Shown here one piece after another: positions 30,146-44,370 of a stretch of 64,000 bases of DNA. The DNA comes from Chromobotia macracanthus (Eukaryota > Chordata > Actinopteri > Cypriniformes > Botiidae): positions 2,976,001 through 3,040,000 of the forward strand of contig JAZGTH010000072.1 of the NCBI GenBank assembly GCA_036877525.1, written 5' to 3'. Below the pieces are notes generated by a model, which had not been told where the DNA came from, did no database searches, and was given only the letters and a program-made list of their open reading frames with translations. The translations under genes were made by a program, and so were the position numbers. Position 1 is the stretch's first letter. Every line of letters begins with the position of its first letter.

Positions 30146-30925
30146 TATATATATAATATATATACGCATAAATGTACACGTTACATTCAGTACATGCAAA
30201 CAAATGCATGACAAAACTCTTTCTGACATGTCATTTCAATATGTTGTGGAGTAAATCACCTACAGCTAAACACCGGTAACTCACAATATATTTGCCTAAA
30301 CCCAGAAAACATATTTTCTATTGTTGTAGCTCATACTCTCGTTTCACTGGGTGATCTAGTGTGGAGAACCCCATTCAAACCATGTTGTGTTTTGCGAGTT
30401 CTCAGATATCGTTACGAATGTCTAAACATCTCTAAACCTGCCTTATGGGCACGTCAACCTGGATTTCATAACCTGGTAAACTGTTACCAATCCCTGCATG
30501 TATGCTTTTGAGCAATATAGATTACAGTAGCACTATCTCATAGTATCTCACATTACACTGCATTATGCCAGGTAATAGTTACAATAGATTTGATTTTTAT
30601 ATTTGTATTATTTTTTATAATTAGCACAACGCATTTAAATACAGAGAGATGAAAAATCAATCACAAACTGACACATTACATACTTTGTAACATATATTTG
30701 CTGAACTGATTGGGAAAGCCCTTTGAACCTCCTAGAATATTACAAAATTAATAAACAAATGAGCAGATGAAGCATTATACATTTTCGCATTTAGTAAAAG
30801 ACAGATAAAGCAGCCGATAGCTGCATTTTATCCAACCTTGCCCAACCTGTTCTCTTAATACCAGCATGAGCCAAAACCTCGACTCACATTTATTCATTAG
30901 CATTCATGCTTTGATGCAAAATGAC

Positions 30926-30935
30926 TTATAAATAG
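30926..30935 (+). promoter_or_regulatory. MEF2-consensus site upstream of mef2c
   Basis: TTATAAATAG fits YTAWWWWTAR. It lies 1.8 kb upstream of the outermost candidate 5' exon. In AT-rich DNA such a match is expected now and then by chance. Confidence 0.2.
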
Positions 30936-33900
30936 ATATGTTAAACTAAATGTGAATATCATTCTTTCAGAATACAAGACACTGAATAGAATGCATGCTA
31001 TATCTCCTTTAAAATCATCTCACAATATAAGCTCATGCAGCAAAAACTGAACGCCACTGGTCTAACTGCACATGCAAATCTTGCTGCATTGATGTTCAAC
31101 ATCAAATTGGGTCAGTTTGCTTTTTCTCTTCAAACACACTCAGTTTCATGGAGCATCAGCCAACAGAAGAGCCAAGGAGTCAAATAACATACTCAAAAGC
31201 AAACACTCCATCTTCAATACAATAAGGAGAGCACTATCAGTGCTTCTTGTTTTGACACTGAAGCAGTAAGAAGAGAAGTCTGCAGTGGTTGTGGGCAGGA
31301 ATCGGTGGTTTTGTGGCCACCTCAAATGCCCTTGATATGCCTTTCATTATATCAGACACTGCTGATGGATTCCCCACAGCTGTGGCCTCTATAGAGAAAG
31401 ATGAGTTTGAAGCGAGGAGAACCAGAGCCAGTAATTTGAATTACCCTGGGGAGCTGTGCACACTACTTTAAACCGGATTGAATCCAAATCAATGCATCTT
31501 TTTTATTCCAACAAAAATGTCAATGGTGTCACAGATTCCTATAATAGACTAGTCTAATGAACTCTCTAACCTGTCCAACAAAGAAAGCCACGGTTCAAGT
31601 GTCAAACTGTGGCCAGAGTTCTTTTTTTGTCATAAAAGGAGCCATAAACAAGCTGGACGCAATATTAGCTAACGATGACCTACTCGCCGCATTCATCTCC
31701 TAGAAAAACATATCTATTTACGAAGGCAAACCATGTCCCGAAAAAAAGACCACCTCTCTAAATTTGTATCTCTCTATTTCTATTCTCAGGTCCACATTCC
31801 CCAAACGAGATGCGCTGAAACACCGTGTCACACTAGCACACACTATATTAGCTTCAGGTTTGCCACAGGCACCACCACTTTTCCTCAACTGTCCAGCCAT
31901 GGTTTTGGACATTTGGATTTCTTTGACTACTTACCAGTCCTAGCTTGCTTCTCCAGGAAGTTGAACCCTACAGCACCTGCTGTGGGCCAGTCTTTAAAAA
32001 AAAAGAAAGACAGAAAGTGTGAAAAAACACGCAAAAGTAAAGAATTAAAGCCAGACCAGCTGGCTTTGAGGAGAAACCCAAAATTGGGTTGTGTTTAGTT
32101 CAGATCTCGATCCACAGTGAAGGGAAATGTCACCCAAGCCCCAACCACACCCAACAAGGACATACTCGTGCACGCACACACACACACACACAGGCATGTC
32201 AGCTGGACCTTCACTGTATGCGTGATCTGATCATTAAGTACAAGTGTCTGGCAGGCCTCCTCTCACCTGCTTCTGTCTGTCTGATGTATATTTAGATTTG
32301 AGTATCACTGTCATGCAGGCCTCTGTTGGCCTTGGCTAAAGTACGCAGGATGATTGGCCCCTTCGACAAGATATTGCAGCTTCTCATGCATATAAACTGA
32401 GCTTGATGGTCAGACAGGACAAGAGTGTGGTGATCTTAGCAGTCTTACAAAACACATCAAAACACATACAGGTCACAAAATATCTTATTATTTTTATTAT
32501 TGTTGTTCCTTAAAATTAAATAATTAAATGATGCACAACAAATACTGTTATGTATTAATACTTGAGTATATGTATGTGCGTGTGTGTGTCATGATACAAC
32601 ATTTTATAGAAATATTTAATAGAAACATTATTTCTATTGTTTTCGGGAGTACATTCTGACATAGATATGTTTTTGACAGGCTTCATTCGTTTGACTTGTT
32701 TGTATTGCAGTGTTGATAGATCAAAAGTATTTTATTTATTATTTATTTTTATTGCTTGGAACGTTTTGTATTCCAACAGAATGTGTCTTTTGCAATGAGA
32801 TATGCTGGGAAACAGGACACTGGCAATCACGTGACACATCCCCGGTCATCGTGTGGTACTGGGAGGGCCCTGCTGGTCTGTCCTGGTATGCAGAGACACT
32901 GCGCATCTCCATCTGAAACCAAAGACAACAAACATTTCCCACGCAGGGGCAAGAGCATCGAACCATGAAGATTTTGGGAAATTACTCTTTTGAAGCCCAT
33001 GTTACGACATGCTATAAAACGTTACCTGTTGGCAGAGATTTAACTGGATTTGTAAAACTCATCAAAAATCTTCTGGGCTGGTCTTCTCATGCCAAACAGA
33101 AGAATCTGAAAACCTAAATGGGCGTTAGTCATAACCTGTGTGTACGGTACAGTTACCGTACAGACATTTCAAACAAACGATCGTGGGATATTGAGAAAGT
33201 CAATTATCTGTCTCTGTTGCAGAAGTTCCAGTAAAATCTGTTTGATCTGGTTGTGGGGGTGTCTGGGCGGCTCTGGCAACAGACCTGGGACCTGTTAGTG
33301 TGTCTCGTTGGCCTTGTTTTTGCTCGGCACTAGGAGTGGCATGTGGCAATGGTGGCAGGGCCCTAATAACAGAGCACAAGAGCCAGAGAGAGCTTGTGGG
33401 AACAGCGTGTACGACACACCCAGGAGGGGCTCCAACATTGTGACAGTACCCAACACAAACCTTTTACTGTTTTTGTTGTTAGCACCACAATCGCACTTTA
33501 ATGACGATGTGGGTCGTCAATATTTCATTCCTGAGTCTAATGTGAAATCATCATCGACTTATCGTTCAAAGGCTTTTTGTTTTTCTGTGGCAGGTTGGGG
33601 GTAGAAAACTCCACGTCTGAGCTATATGCTAACGAGTTAGCTGACAGATTTGCATGTGCGTTTTCCAGTCTTTCTGCTATAGTCACCACAAAATATAAAG
33701 AAAAATAAGAGACTCAGGCTAGTTTTATTCGAAAAAGCCCTGAGGTTTGTGGCCACATTTTTTCTTTGCTCTTTTGGCTTTCCATAGAGGTGCCTCTGTG
33801 CAGGAGAACCGTGCCGTTTCCCTCACACGCTGTGGCGTGAGCCCGGTTCAGCCTCCAGGGCCCTGTGCTGCCACACAAGGTCTCACTGTGTGCTTTATGA

Positions 33901-36002
33901 CCAGGCACAGCAGAGAAACGCAACTACAACAATGGTACCATAGTAGACCTACAGTTATTTGCTTTGGTTATATAATATCTGTGAAATCAGACAGAATGCT
34001 ATTAAAGACAGTAAACTGTATAAAATCAGCAATACACTAAGAACTGGAAAGCCAGACAGCCTGAAACAAATGTGGAGAGCAAGTGTTGTTTTATGGGAGC
34101 TGGGAAAAAAAACAGTTCCTAGAACTGCTATTTCCAAAGATAATATTTTCAAAAGATCTTTGCATACACATCTGGTTCTTTTCAGGGGCGACTTATTGGT
34201 AGTGCCATCGCTTGTTTTTCTTCAGCCCGCACCTCTCCTACGAATCTCTTCCAAGCGGTTCCCAGCGGCCCGACTGAAAATGCTAATGTTCTCACCACTT
34301 AGTCAAGTGAAACTCCAGGGAAGTGTTCTGAAGACGGACTTCTCAGCCTCTTTCTCCACATGGTGAAGTGTTGATATCTGAGGGCAGATCAATGAAACCT
34401 AAACGCTGAACTTCATTCTCACAGTGAGAGTTAGAATCAACAGATCACCTGTTTGCTCTACATTTTTGAGCCAATTACAATGTTTTGCTAGTTGTGTCAC
34501 TCATATACTTACATATATGCATAAATAATTATTTTATTGATGTACAGCTGATGCCAATTTTTCATTGTGTGCTAATGTAGATATTTTTTGTTGATTGACA
34601 AAAATCTAGCTAACTATATTTAATTTTGTTTTTATTTCAGGATGTGTTTTGGCCAAAGACACACCTTGTAGTTTCACTGCCTTTAGCACAAAGCTTGTAA
34701 TGATTCAGAATTAAACTATAAAACTCTTTTCATCATATGTTGCCATTCTAAAGGCATAATTATATCCCATATTATTTGGGACACAATCTGACAGAATGTG
34801 TTTTAATCCTTAGAAAAAATGTACTTTAAATACTTGTTTTGGAAAATAACAGAGTTTCATGGAATTATCCGTTTCTCGCTGAAATGTAAACAATACGGTG
34901 GTCAAATAAACAAGCATCGTGACCAGTGTCCAGATTTACCTGAAAGCGCCTCGTTCCTGGTTTTCAATAGCTTTTTGTTTGCATTCCGCTTGCGGACATC
35001 TGAATACTCATATTCATGGGATAAAATGATGCACTGTCAATCTGGACCATCATTTTCAGAATTTTCCAGACAACTTGTGCTTTTCTTTCCGTTCTTCATG
35101 TTTGCTCAGGCCAGAATTATGGGAGCACCACTAACAGGATGTGAGTGTTTCTCTGTGCGTATTCCGATTGCATCACATTTGAGGTTTTCACGCCACATTT
35201 ACTGTGTCATTTATAAAAGCGTCTCTCTACTAATAGGCTAAACACAGCCGTGCTGAAAGAGCGTACGTGCCAGATCGTAATTCGATTCAAATTAAATTTT
35301 TCTAATGGCATCCTCTAGAAAGTGCAAAGTAAACGTTCGCTTTTTCCCTTCACTTTTCAGGCAAGTGGTTTTGACAGGATTTTAAACATCTGGACAGTGT
35401 AGAGCATATGAAACACACACAATACTTTCTTCTGCGCTTGGTAAACTGTGGCCTAAAGTGAGTCTAGGAGAACCCACCAGTTAATCAAAACAAATACAAC
35501 ACGTTTTCTTTAACAAACAGAGTCTAGCTTTTGCGCCTCATGCACATTCGGAAAGTTCTGTAAGGTCTGTAACTTTGTGATAGTCAGATGAATGTTTCTA
35601 CAAAGTGCCGACCATCACAAGACAGTTAAAGAGAGAATACAACTGATGTTTTTGGGAAACTGGCATGGATTGGCGTTCCAGGAAAGGATTAGGGGGTGTG
35701 GGGGAGGACTGGAGTGACGTCTGGGCATCCTGTGATGGAGCCATTATTCAGGGCCTGAGGGGTCACAGCTAGGGGTCGTGGCCCCCGAGCCCCATGATGA
35801 CCTCTCGATGATGGGCAGGACTTCATTTAGGAGACAGTATGACAGGAGGAAGTTGTAGCTAATGTGGTACTGATTAGACTTCTTATCTCCAACTGTTTAA
35901 TTATCTGTTGGAAATAAATGACCATCTGACTTAAGTTAATGTAAAATACAAAGAGCTTTGGAGGTGGTCCATACCTGCAGAAAAAACATAAATAAAAGAA
36001 CA

Positions 36003-36073
36003 GGCTTTGAATGACATAAGGGTAAATAAATAATGACACAATATTTTATATTTGGGTGAACTATCCCTTTAAA
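36003..36073. mobile_element. Short repeat family C, right half
   Basis: TTTGAATGACATAAGGGTAA to TTTGGGTGAACTATCCCTTT. Confidence 0.5.
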
Positions 36074-36240
36074 CTACTAAAAAATAGTGGATATGTTTAC
36101 AAACAAAAACTTGCTTCCATAAATTAATATGCAAATGTTATATATTAAAACTGGTAAATATATAGAAATATATGATATGGCTCAATATAAGGTGCAGATA
36201 AAAAAAAACAGGGGTTACCAAAAGGACTGGGTGGTATTTT

Positions 36241-36595
36241 CCCAGCTGACAATTTTAGGTTGCAAGAATGTTTCCGCAACATTTCCATTAGGTAACAAAG
36301 ACGTTATAAAAAGTGAAGTTCTAGAAACATTCAAAATGTCCAGTTTTTTAGATGTTGCATTAACGTTGCATTGCTTGGTTATACGAACGCTATTGAAACT
36401 TTTTATTCTATAACATTTTTATGTTATAGAATAACATAGTTCCACTAACAACTTAGGCATAGTTTTTTATATATGATATATAAAATTTTAAAAATGTTCT
36501 ACTGACGTTACTACAACCATGTGTTTCTGGATACCTTTTAAAAACCTTTTAGAGAACATAAGGCAATGTTCTGAGAACATTCCATGTTGTCTGGG
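36241..36595 (+). mobile_element. Repeat family A, full copy
   Basis: CCCAGCTGACAATTTTAGGT to ACATTCCATGTTGTCTGGG, about 355 bp, with a small internal duplication of ATGTTATAGAATAACATAG. Confidence 0.7.
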
Positions 36596-39447
36596 TAGCT
36601 GGTCACAATCTCAACATGACATGGACCCATCCTTAATTAGAATAAAATTGCTGTTTTTAGATGAGAACCTTTCAAACCAGAAAAAGTACAGCCTTTTTTC
36701 TACTAAACAACATTTGGTCGTCAAAACGTGATTTCAATCTTATCTTGACGGTGATTATAACGGGCGCTACTACACAGCATGCAGGACTGCAGACAGTCTG
36801 CGAGAACAGTGCATGATGGGAACTGGCAGGCACTAATATCTCTGCACTTACAGCTTGTCTTTGCTGCTCAGTAGATTGAGTTACAATGAAAGCCATGATA
36901 GAGTGTAAAGTAATCTCCTGCTGCGGGGCTGTGGCGCATGCCTGGAGTCCGTCGCATGTTTCTCAGATTCTTTATCTAGTGGGGGGAGTTCACCTGCTGC
37001 GCTAAGATTTCTTAGAGACTTCAACACAGCATTTCCCCATCTCCCGAACAACATTTGACCTCTCTCTAATGCATTTTCTTATATATAGATATTTGACGCA
37101 TTCTGCATTGTTTGACGCAATACTTTTAAAAGAATAAAGGCACTATGAAATCCCACACTGTGATATGATGTGAATATTTCAGTCTCTAATGTAAACTGTA
37201 ATTGGATATGATTTAAATATTTGAGTCTCTAATGTAAACTATGTCATTGGAATTTCTCCACGGCATCTGTCAATGTGACCATTGATTTATTTCCCTTAGA
37301 GCGCATAGAAAACCGCACATCACTCACACTGCGGGTTTGCCTACTGGAACAGATTGCATGTAGGGTAAGGTAAGCATGGTAAGTCTCACTCATGTTTATT
37401 TGTCTCAGTTTCAAAAGAGGAAGAAGGGATTTTTTCCCCACCACAATCCAAAGCAGCAGCGCACAGACGAGAGGATCTATGCCACAATGAGGAAAGACGC
37501 ATGTCCTGCATCAAGCTGCACGTCAAGGTCTTAGCCAAAGCAAACTGTGGTCGGAAGAATCCTTTCATAGTGTCTGATCTATGTCACCTGAGACTGAAAT
37601 CATCCGAAACGAGGAAACCACACAGCTACAGTCACCGACATGGATATTCGCAGCAGATGCAACTCTCTAATGGGCCGCTCTGGACGGACCCCGCTGCATG
37701 AAGATCTGCCCTACTTCCATATTTAAACAGTTGCGTTTTGGACAGGTCGCAATCCAGATGTTTCTTACAAACGTGCAGTGGTTTTCCTGAAGATTCTGTT
37801 ACAGTTAAATTACCGTTTGAAAAAACACTGCTTTCTCTTACTCTTCATCGTGACGACCATGTGACAGTCAGGCACATGAAAACAGATCACGCATTTCAGG
37901 GAATGCTGACAGAATTTTCCTACTGTGACTGACGCAACCTAAAAGTGACAAAGACTGCGGAACAATTTTGTGTCTGGTGTTGAGGAAGCTACTTGGCATC
38001 TATTCTTAAAGCATTGCAAGTATAGTAAAGCTACACTTTTGAAAAAGTAGTAAGCTATACAAGCTACTAATGAAAATATACCATGCATTAAATCTATTTG
38101 GGGAGGGGGATGTTTCTGTACAAAAACAATTAAGGCTTACATTCACATTGGAATTGTACATGTTTCCCAGTCCAGAGTACTGGGTTCTCAATTAGGGTGA
38201 CATTCCTTGATAACATTTTTAAGCAATTTACACTAAATATCACCAATGAAACTTAAAAAATAATCGAAACACCACAAACTGAACCTCAGCATTGAACTTC
38301 AGCATTTAACTAAATATTAAATATAATAATAGTTAAGACGTTTTGTAAAATACTATGCATATTATTAATTTATTGTAATTAATTATTACTCCATGGACTC
38401 CATGTAACAAAAAACAGTAATGTACCGCAATGTTTTAACAAAAAAAGTTGCGGTAAAAAAAGCGGTTTTGAAAACAGCTAAGCTACGGTCATGGTAATAT
38501 AGTTAAGTTAGTAGTTTTTGGTTAGTTATTCCCCAACAGTGCCTCATTCGGAGACCATCAGTCTTGAGTATGATTAAACCTAACTAGAACTAACATTACA
38601 TATATACAAGCCTCAGAAAGTTGTGAGTTTGCGCAAACATTTCTGCCAATAGAAAGTCAGCCAGCTGTCATAAATCTGAATAACCACATTTGGTGCTCTC
38701 AATGTCCCCTAAAGTTTCTATCAAGCTACTGCTGTTTCTACTTCAGACCAACTGGTGGCAAACACACAGACGACACACAGATGGAGAAAAGGCTGGACAG
38801 CGTCACAAAGGAGCAGAACATCCATTAGAAAGACCACACAGGTCTCCAGTGAGCTAGACCCTATCAGAGTGAGTGACAGGTGCTGGTTTCTCGTACCGTC
38901 TCGTTCTCTGATAGTGTTGATGAATAAGCTTCCTCACACATTTCAACTGTTTATCATCATCAGACGCTCTGATTTCTCTCAACAGAGAACAGATGGCTTC
39001 CCTGACGGGTCTGTGCTCGGTTGTTTCGTCTTTAGTTCTCGGCATATCTCAGCACAGACATTTCCAGAGATCTGTTCCAGCTCTGATTTGTCCTATGAAA
39101 GCAAAAATACTGTTAAATTACTACAGAATCACTGCTAAAGAAACAGATCAAAATTTTGTTATTTACACTCTTGACTTGCATTCCTCCATGGAACACAAAA
39201 TGAGATATTTTGCGCAACATCCAGGATGAGTTGTTACTGAGGCTGTTAAGATCCTAAAAAGGACATAAAGCACCATATACATTTCATTAAAGCAGCTCAA
39301 AAGCTCTTGTGAAAGTTTTTGGCCCTGAAAACAGAAATGACATCACGGAAAATGTGACACATCTGTAAACATTCACATTTGTTGTGATCAGTCACAACAA
39401 ACACGGTAACCAATGAATGTTATTGATGGCAAACTTAAAACAAACTA

Positions 39448-39487
39448 ATGATGACAATTGTCATTTTTGGTGAACTATTCCTTTCGT
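39448..39487. mobile_element. Short repeat family C, end fragment
   Basis: TGTCATTTTTGGTGAACTAT, then TCCTTT. Confidence 0.4.
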
Positions 39488-39983
39488 TTTTATTTTAAAA
39501 AAATCCCTCTATGTTGTTCATTTTTTACTGCAACACTTTATGTCCTATATCTCTACATTTATGCAAATTTAATTTGCGTTATATCCAAACAATACAGACA
39601 TTTCTTCAGTGAGATACATAAAAGGATAATATATTAAAACGTTCTTGAACAACAAAAACGTATCCAATTCCATTCACACTGTGTTACATAAAGTAAAACA
39701 ATAAAACCGATACAGTAAAACCCATGTCAGTCCATTATGAAGTTTATATTGGCCTCAGCTGTCTGCATACATTCCAGAATGTTTGGAAGAATGTGATCCA
39801 TGTTAGTAATGTGGAGCTGTACTTTGAAGTGTCAGCCTGGATCAGCATAAACAACAGGTAGTGACACAAACCTCAGAAACAGGTGGTCCGGTCACATCTG
39901 AACCAATTGTGTCGGTGGCAACAGGAATTGCTTCTTCTCAAAGACTGGATCATTGATTTCATGGCATCTCTAAAAAGTGCCAA

Positions 39984-40336
39984 CCCAGCCAACAGGGAAT
40001 GTTCTCAGAACGTTGGCAACTGTTCTGTAAAAGTTCTCTCAAAGTTATCAATAAACGTTTTTGCAGTAATGTCAGTAGAACTTTTTCTAATGTTATATAT
40101 CATAAATATCACACACGTTATTCTTAAGTAGCTAGTGTAACATTTTGAAAATTGTACAGAATTAAAAATTGTTTGAATAACATTCTTATAACCAAGCAAT
40201 AATGTTAATACAACATCTAAAAACTGAATGTTTTGAACGTTCCTAGAATATTCAAAATAACATTTTTAACATTTTTGTAACTTAACGGTAATGTTGGGGA
40301 GACATTCTTACAACCTAAAATTGTTAGTTAGGTGGG
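39984..40336 (-). mobile_element. Repeat family A, full copy
   Basis: CCCAGCCAACAGGGAATGTT to ACAACCTAAAATTGTTAGTT, ending in GGTGGG; one of the most complete copies. Confidence 0.75.
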
Positions 40337-40837
40337 AAAGTTTAAAACTTGTGTTTTAGTTAAATCTCTAACAATAAGTATCAACAAAAGCAATAGTGAT
40401 GCTTTTCTAAGCAAATCCCAGTCATCATTTTTATTGCGTTGTATATTTATTGTATCCCGAAAGATTGCACCTGATAATGCTGGAAAGACCCAAAATGGCA
40501 TCTCTGAAGAGTGGAACTGGAGTTTGGCAGTCGTTCTTTACGTCTCTGAGTGAGCAGAAAGAAGTCACTCGCATGTCAAGGGGCCAAATGCTCACATATG
40601 GCCACATATCTCGGCTAATAGCTGACAGGCATCAGTAAGGGCATTAAAGTGACCCTGCCCCCAGGACAACACAAGCCTGGACCACCATTCTGTAAACAGA
40701 GAAGCATAAATCTTTAAACATACAATTAGACCATTAACATGTCTAATGGGATACTCTATAATGCACTGACTACTTTTACAATAACATGCATCACACAAAA
40801 AATAATTCTAGAAGTCTAAAGTACTACAGGGTTCTTT

Positions 40838-41124
40838 CTAGCAATTTTAGGTTCTAAGAACATTTCCCTAATGTTTCCATTAAGTAATAAAATTGTTAAA
40901 AATGTCATTTTGAATGTTCTAGGAACATTCAAAATCTCCTGTTGTTTAGACGTTGTTACAGTAACATTATTGCTTGGTTATAATGTTTCTGTAACTTTTT
41001 AAAACGCTCCACTAACAGCTTAAGAATAACATGTTCTACTAAAGTTACAGCAAGAACGTGTTGTGATAACTTTGAGAGAAGTTTCAGAGAATGTTGGCCA
41101 ATGTTCTGAGACTGTTCCCTGTTT
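40838..41124 (+). mobile_element. Repeat family A, near-full copy
   Basis: CTAGCAATTTTAGGTTCTAA to GAGACTGTTCCCTGTTTA. The right end has lost AGCTGGG. It lies only 0.5 kb from the copy at 39984-40336, in opposite orientation. Confidence 0.65.
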
Positions 41125-43232
41125 AATACTTTGGGTTAGGGGATTATTCAAATAGGGGTTTATAATACTGCTGTTGTCTACAGTATATCATCTGAAACAC
41201 AGATAAACCTGCGGGAAATCCTACAGATATCTGACAGTGTGAGAAGGTTCGCACGCAGATTTGAAACAGACAGCTTACCATATCTGAGCCTTATCTTTAT
41301 AAGGTATTGAGTGTTTATATAAGATAAGGTTTGGGAAACGCTTCCCTCAGTGACAGCTCTAAGGCGGTTTGAGTGTTCTGATAAACAGAACTTATCTTGA
41401 GATTGAAAACAAATAGACTGCTTCAAACTCATAAACTCAATGGAGATTCAGCAGAATCAGAGACAACGACGAGAGACTTTCTGAATGTATGTGACAATCT
41501 GAATACGATGTAAAAACTGCTTTGTTTGGTCTGAGGTCCAGGTTTGGCCACAATAATCAGCTTTATCAGCTTGGCCTGAATTTGGTTTTCTAACTTTGAT
41601 TATTTGCTTTAAATGATTTAAATTCCGTCACATTAAGGTCAAGATTTTCATAATTCAGATGTATTTGTATAGTATGTTCAGATGATGAAGAAGGACAATG
41701 AAAGATTTAAATTTAAAATGGAGCAGTTCAGCTTCAAACAGCTGCAGTCATACAGTATTTCTCTGTTTTTAATGTTCCTCTCTAAAATTGGAAGTCAAAT
41801 AATAAGTAGTTATCCCTCCAAATTGAGCCATTTCACATAATTATTTTTTGGACTGTGTTTTACTGAGCTACAAAGAACATTAAAACTCGCCGTTTTATGC
41901 GCTGTTTGTGTCGCATAATGGCTTTTCCCATCAGTCTCGCACTGCACTGGTTAATTTGGGACTGGATCTTGTTCCCTATGAGAGAACAATTTAATGAGGA
42001 ATATCAGCCAGCACAGACACAATCGTCATCATCATTTATTTATATACTGTGTTTTTTAAAAATCTGTAGCTTTCTAGCATAGATTTAATGGAGGTGATTA
42101 CTAAAATCAAGTCTATTCACCTTAGCTATCGCATGTAAGTGCCATGATAAACACACTATGTAATCACTTTGTTCAAGCAGCATTCTTAAATGGTACCCAT
42201 AAAACAGATTATACACTAACCAATCAGCACTAAATAAATAAGTGTATCTTAATGCCTTTATTAATTTTTGTTATCCAGTATCCTGTAAGTTCATTTAGCC
42301 CAAAACATTTCATTCCTTGTTTCTCCCCAGATGACCAGTTGGGCCTTATGAGTGTGAGAGGAAGTATGGCTCATTTCATGGGGCAGGTTAGTTGCTTCTT
42401 TGTTTAGAAGTGAATGGTAGACAGTGTACGAGAACAGTGTAACAAATGTGAAATTTATGCACAGCCTTGAGCAGTGTGAAATTGTTTTAGTACTGGGTTA
42501 GTACTCAGTTGATCTTTGCACTCCAGATCCAGCCCTTAAATCTTTACGTAGTCGTAAACATCATATGTATTTTTAAAAATTGCTTTAAATCACAAATTCT
42601 TCGGCAAGATGGATTTGAAGAAACGGTCACCTAGCTGCAAACGACACGACTGAGTGAAGTCGCACAATGATCAATACAGACTACATTTACAATTAACAGC
42701 AATGCAAAATCTAAATTATATTTTTACGGGTTAACCCTCTTAAAACGTGTTTTTGGTCTTACTTTGTGTGATTCATCAGTATGTGTGTGATTTCAGAGGG
42801 AAAAAATAGCCATTTATGTGTTCAAAGCTAAATGTACTAACTTTCTCCTCCTCCAAATGACTTTTTTTGACGTCACCTAAACCATGTGGGCTATAGGATA
42901 ATGTTGGTCATGAGCCAATAGACACTAACTAATTAATTCCCCACAGATAAAATCAAGTCCCTCCCTACATTTTTAATTCTTCTGTTCTCCATATAACTCA
43001 GAAATACATTGCATTGCACAAGTAAAATGGATTACGAAAGCCATTTCATGCTGATTTAAAGGTCACCTACTGTTGTAACACAACAAGATGATTCTGAGAA
43101 AGTTCTCCTGGGAAACCAAACATTTTTTGTAGAGCAGCCAACTTCCCAACACCGTGAGAAGTTGTGGAACAGACCCAACGTTGACGCTTCTGAATTAGCA
43201 AACAATAGCATGTCAATGTTCATAAAAGTTAA

Positions 43233-43535
43233 CACAGCTAACAATTTTAGATTGCAAGAATGTTTCACTAATGTTTCCATTAAGTAACAAAAGCGTCCTA
43301 AGAACTTTCAAAAGTCCATTAACATTAATATTAACATTATTGCCTGGTTATAGGAATGTTATTCAAACATTTAGTTAATTCTCCAACTTTTTAAAATGTT
43401 CCACCAACAACTTAAGAATAACGTTTTTGATATATATGTAACGTTAGAAAAGTTCTAATAATGTTACAGCAAGAACATTTTTAAAAACGTTGAGAGAACT
43501 TTTGCCAATTCTCTGAGAACTTTCAGTGTGAGCTG
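43233..43535 (+). mobile_element. Repeat family A, full copy
   Basis: CACAGCTAACAATTTTAGAT to AACTTTCAGTGTGAGCTGG. Confidence 0.65.
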
Positions 43536-43991
43536 GAAATGCACTTCAGAAGCCCTGTTCCTCATTTCCCTGGGGTGGGAGTGTTGTTGTTCTGCCTACA
43601 GGGTGCAGCCAAAAAGTTGGTGAAACCGAGCCCACTCCTTCCCCTCACAGCAAGACAGCAGTCTACAGTGGGTGGCAATTGTTCTTAACACAATGCTGCT
43701 TTTTAAAGCGCGCCACTGCAATGGTAAGTATATATGTGAAATATTGTTCTGCTTGCTCTTAGAAATCAAAGAGGTCGGGCTGTGTAACCACAGTCACGCA
43801 GTGGCGCCACAATCTTGTAGACAGTTTCCAGGCTTTTGCTGCTTGAGGGATGCACAGAGAATAAAGTCTACAGTTGTCTGGACTGTGAACTTCAGCAGTT
43901 ATCGTCCAATGAAATGCTAATTATCGGTAGCAAAATCATTTTCCATTCTGCTCTTGTTGTGTGCTGCTTTTTCCATTTTTTGTTTCAAATG

Positions 43992-44160
43992 TTAAAGGAA
44001 AAATTCACAGAGAAATTCCATCATTATTTACTCATCCTAAACCATCTGACTGAATTCTTTTAATAATCGTCTGTTGCATTTAGATGACAGACCATTATTC
44101 AGGTTATGAGTGACATGAAGGTCAGCAAATGATGCCAAAATGTTAATTTTTTGGAAAGCT
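43992..44160. mobile_element. Short repeat family C, copy cut by a family A element
   Basis: TTAAAGGAAAAATTCACAGA, ATTATTTACTCATCCTAAAC and TTAATTTTTTGGAAAGCT are retained; the family A copy starts at 44161. Confidence 0.45.
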
Positions 44161-44370
44161 ACCCAGGTAACATTCTGCTGTAATCATAAAACATTCTTGC
44201 AGTAACATTAGTAGAATTTTGTTAAACTTTATATATCATATATATCAAAAATGTTGTTTTTAAATAGTTAGTGTAACGTTTTAAAAAGTTACAGAACTTA
44301 AAAATGTTTGGAATAGCATTTTTATATTCAAGCAATAACATTACTACAACACCTAAAAAACTAGTCAGAA
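44161..44370 (-). mobile_element. Repeat family A, partial copy
   Basis: ACCCAGGTAACATTCTGCTG, then CATTCTTGCAGTAACATTAG to ACACCTAAAAAACTAGTC. It abuts and seems to interrupt a TTAAAGG-type repeat (43992-44160). Confidence 0.55.

Noticed and set aside
31289..31471. Short plus-strand ORF with globular-looking peptide
   Set aside because: GTG start, no splice support and no family likeness; likely chance.
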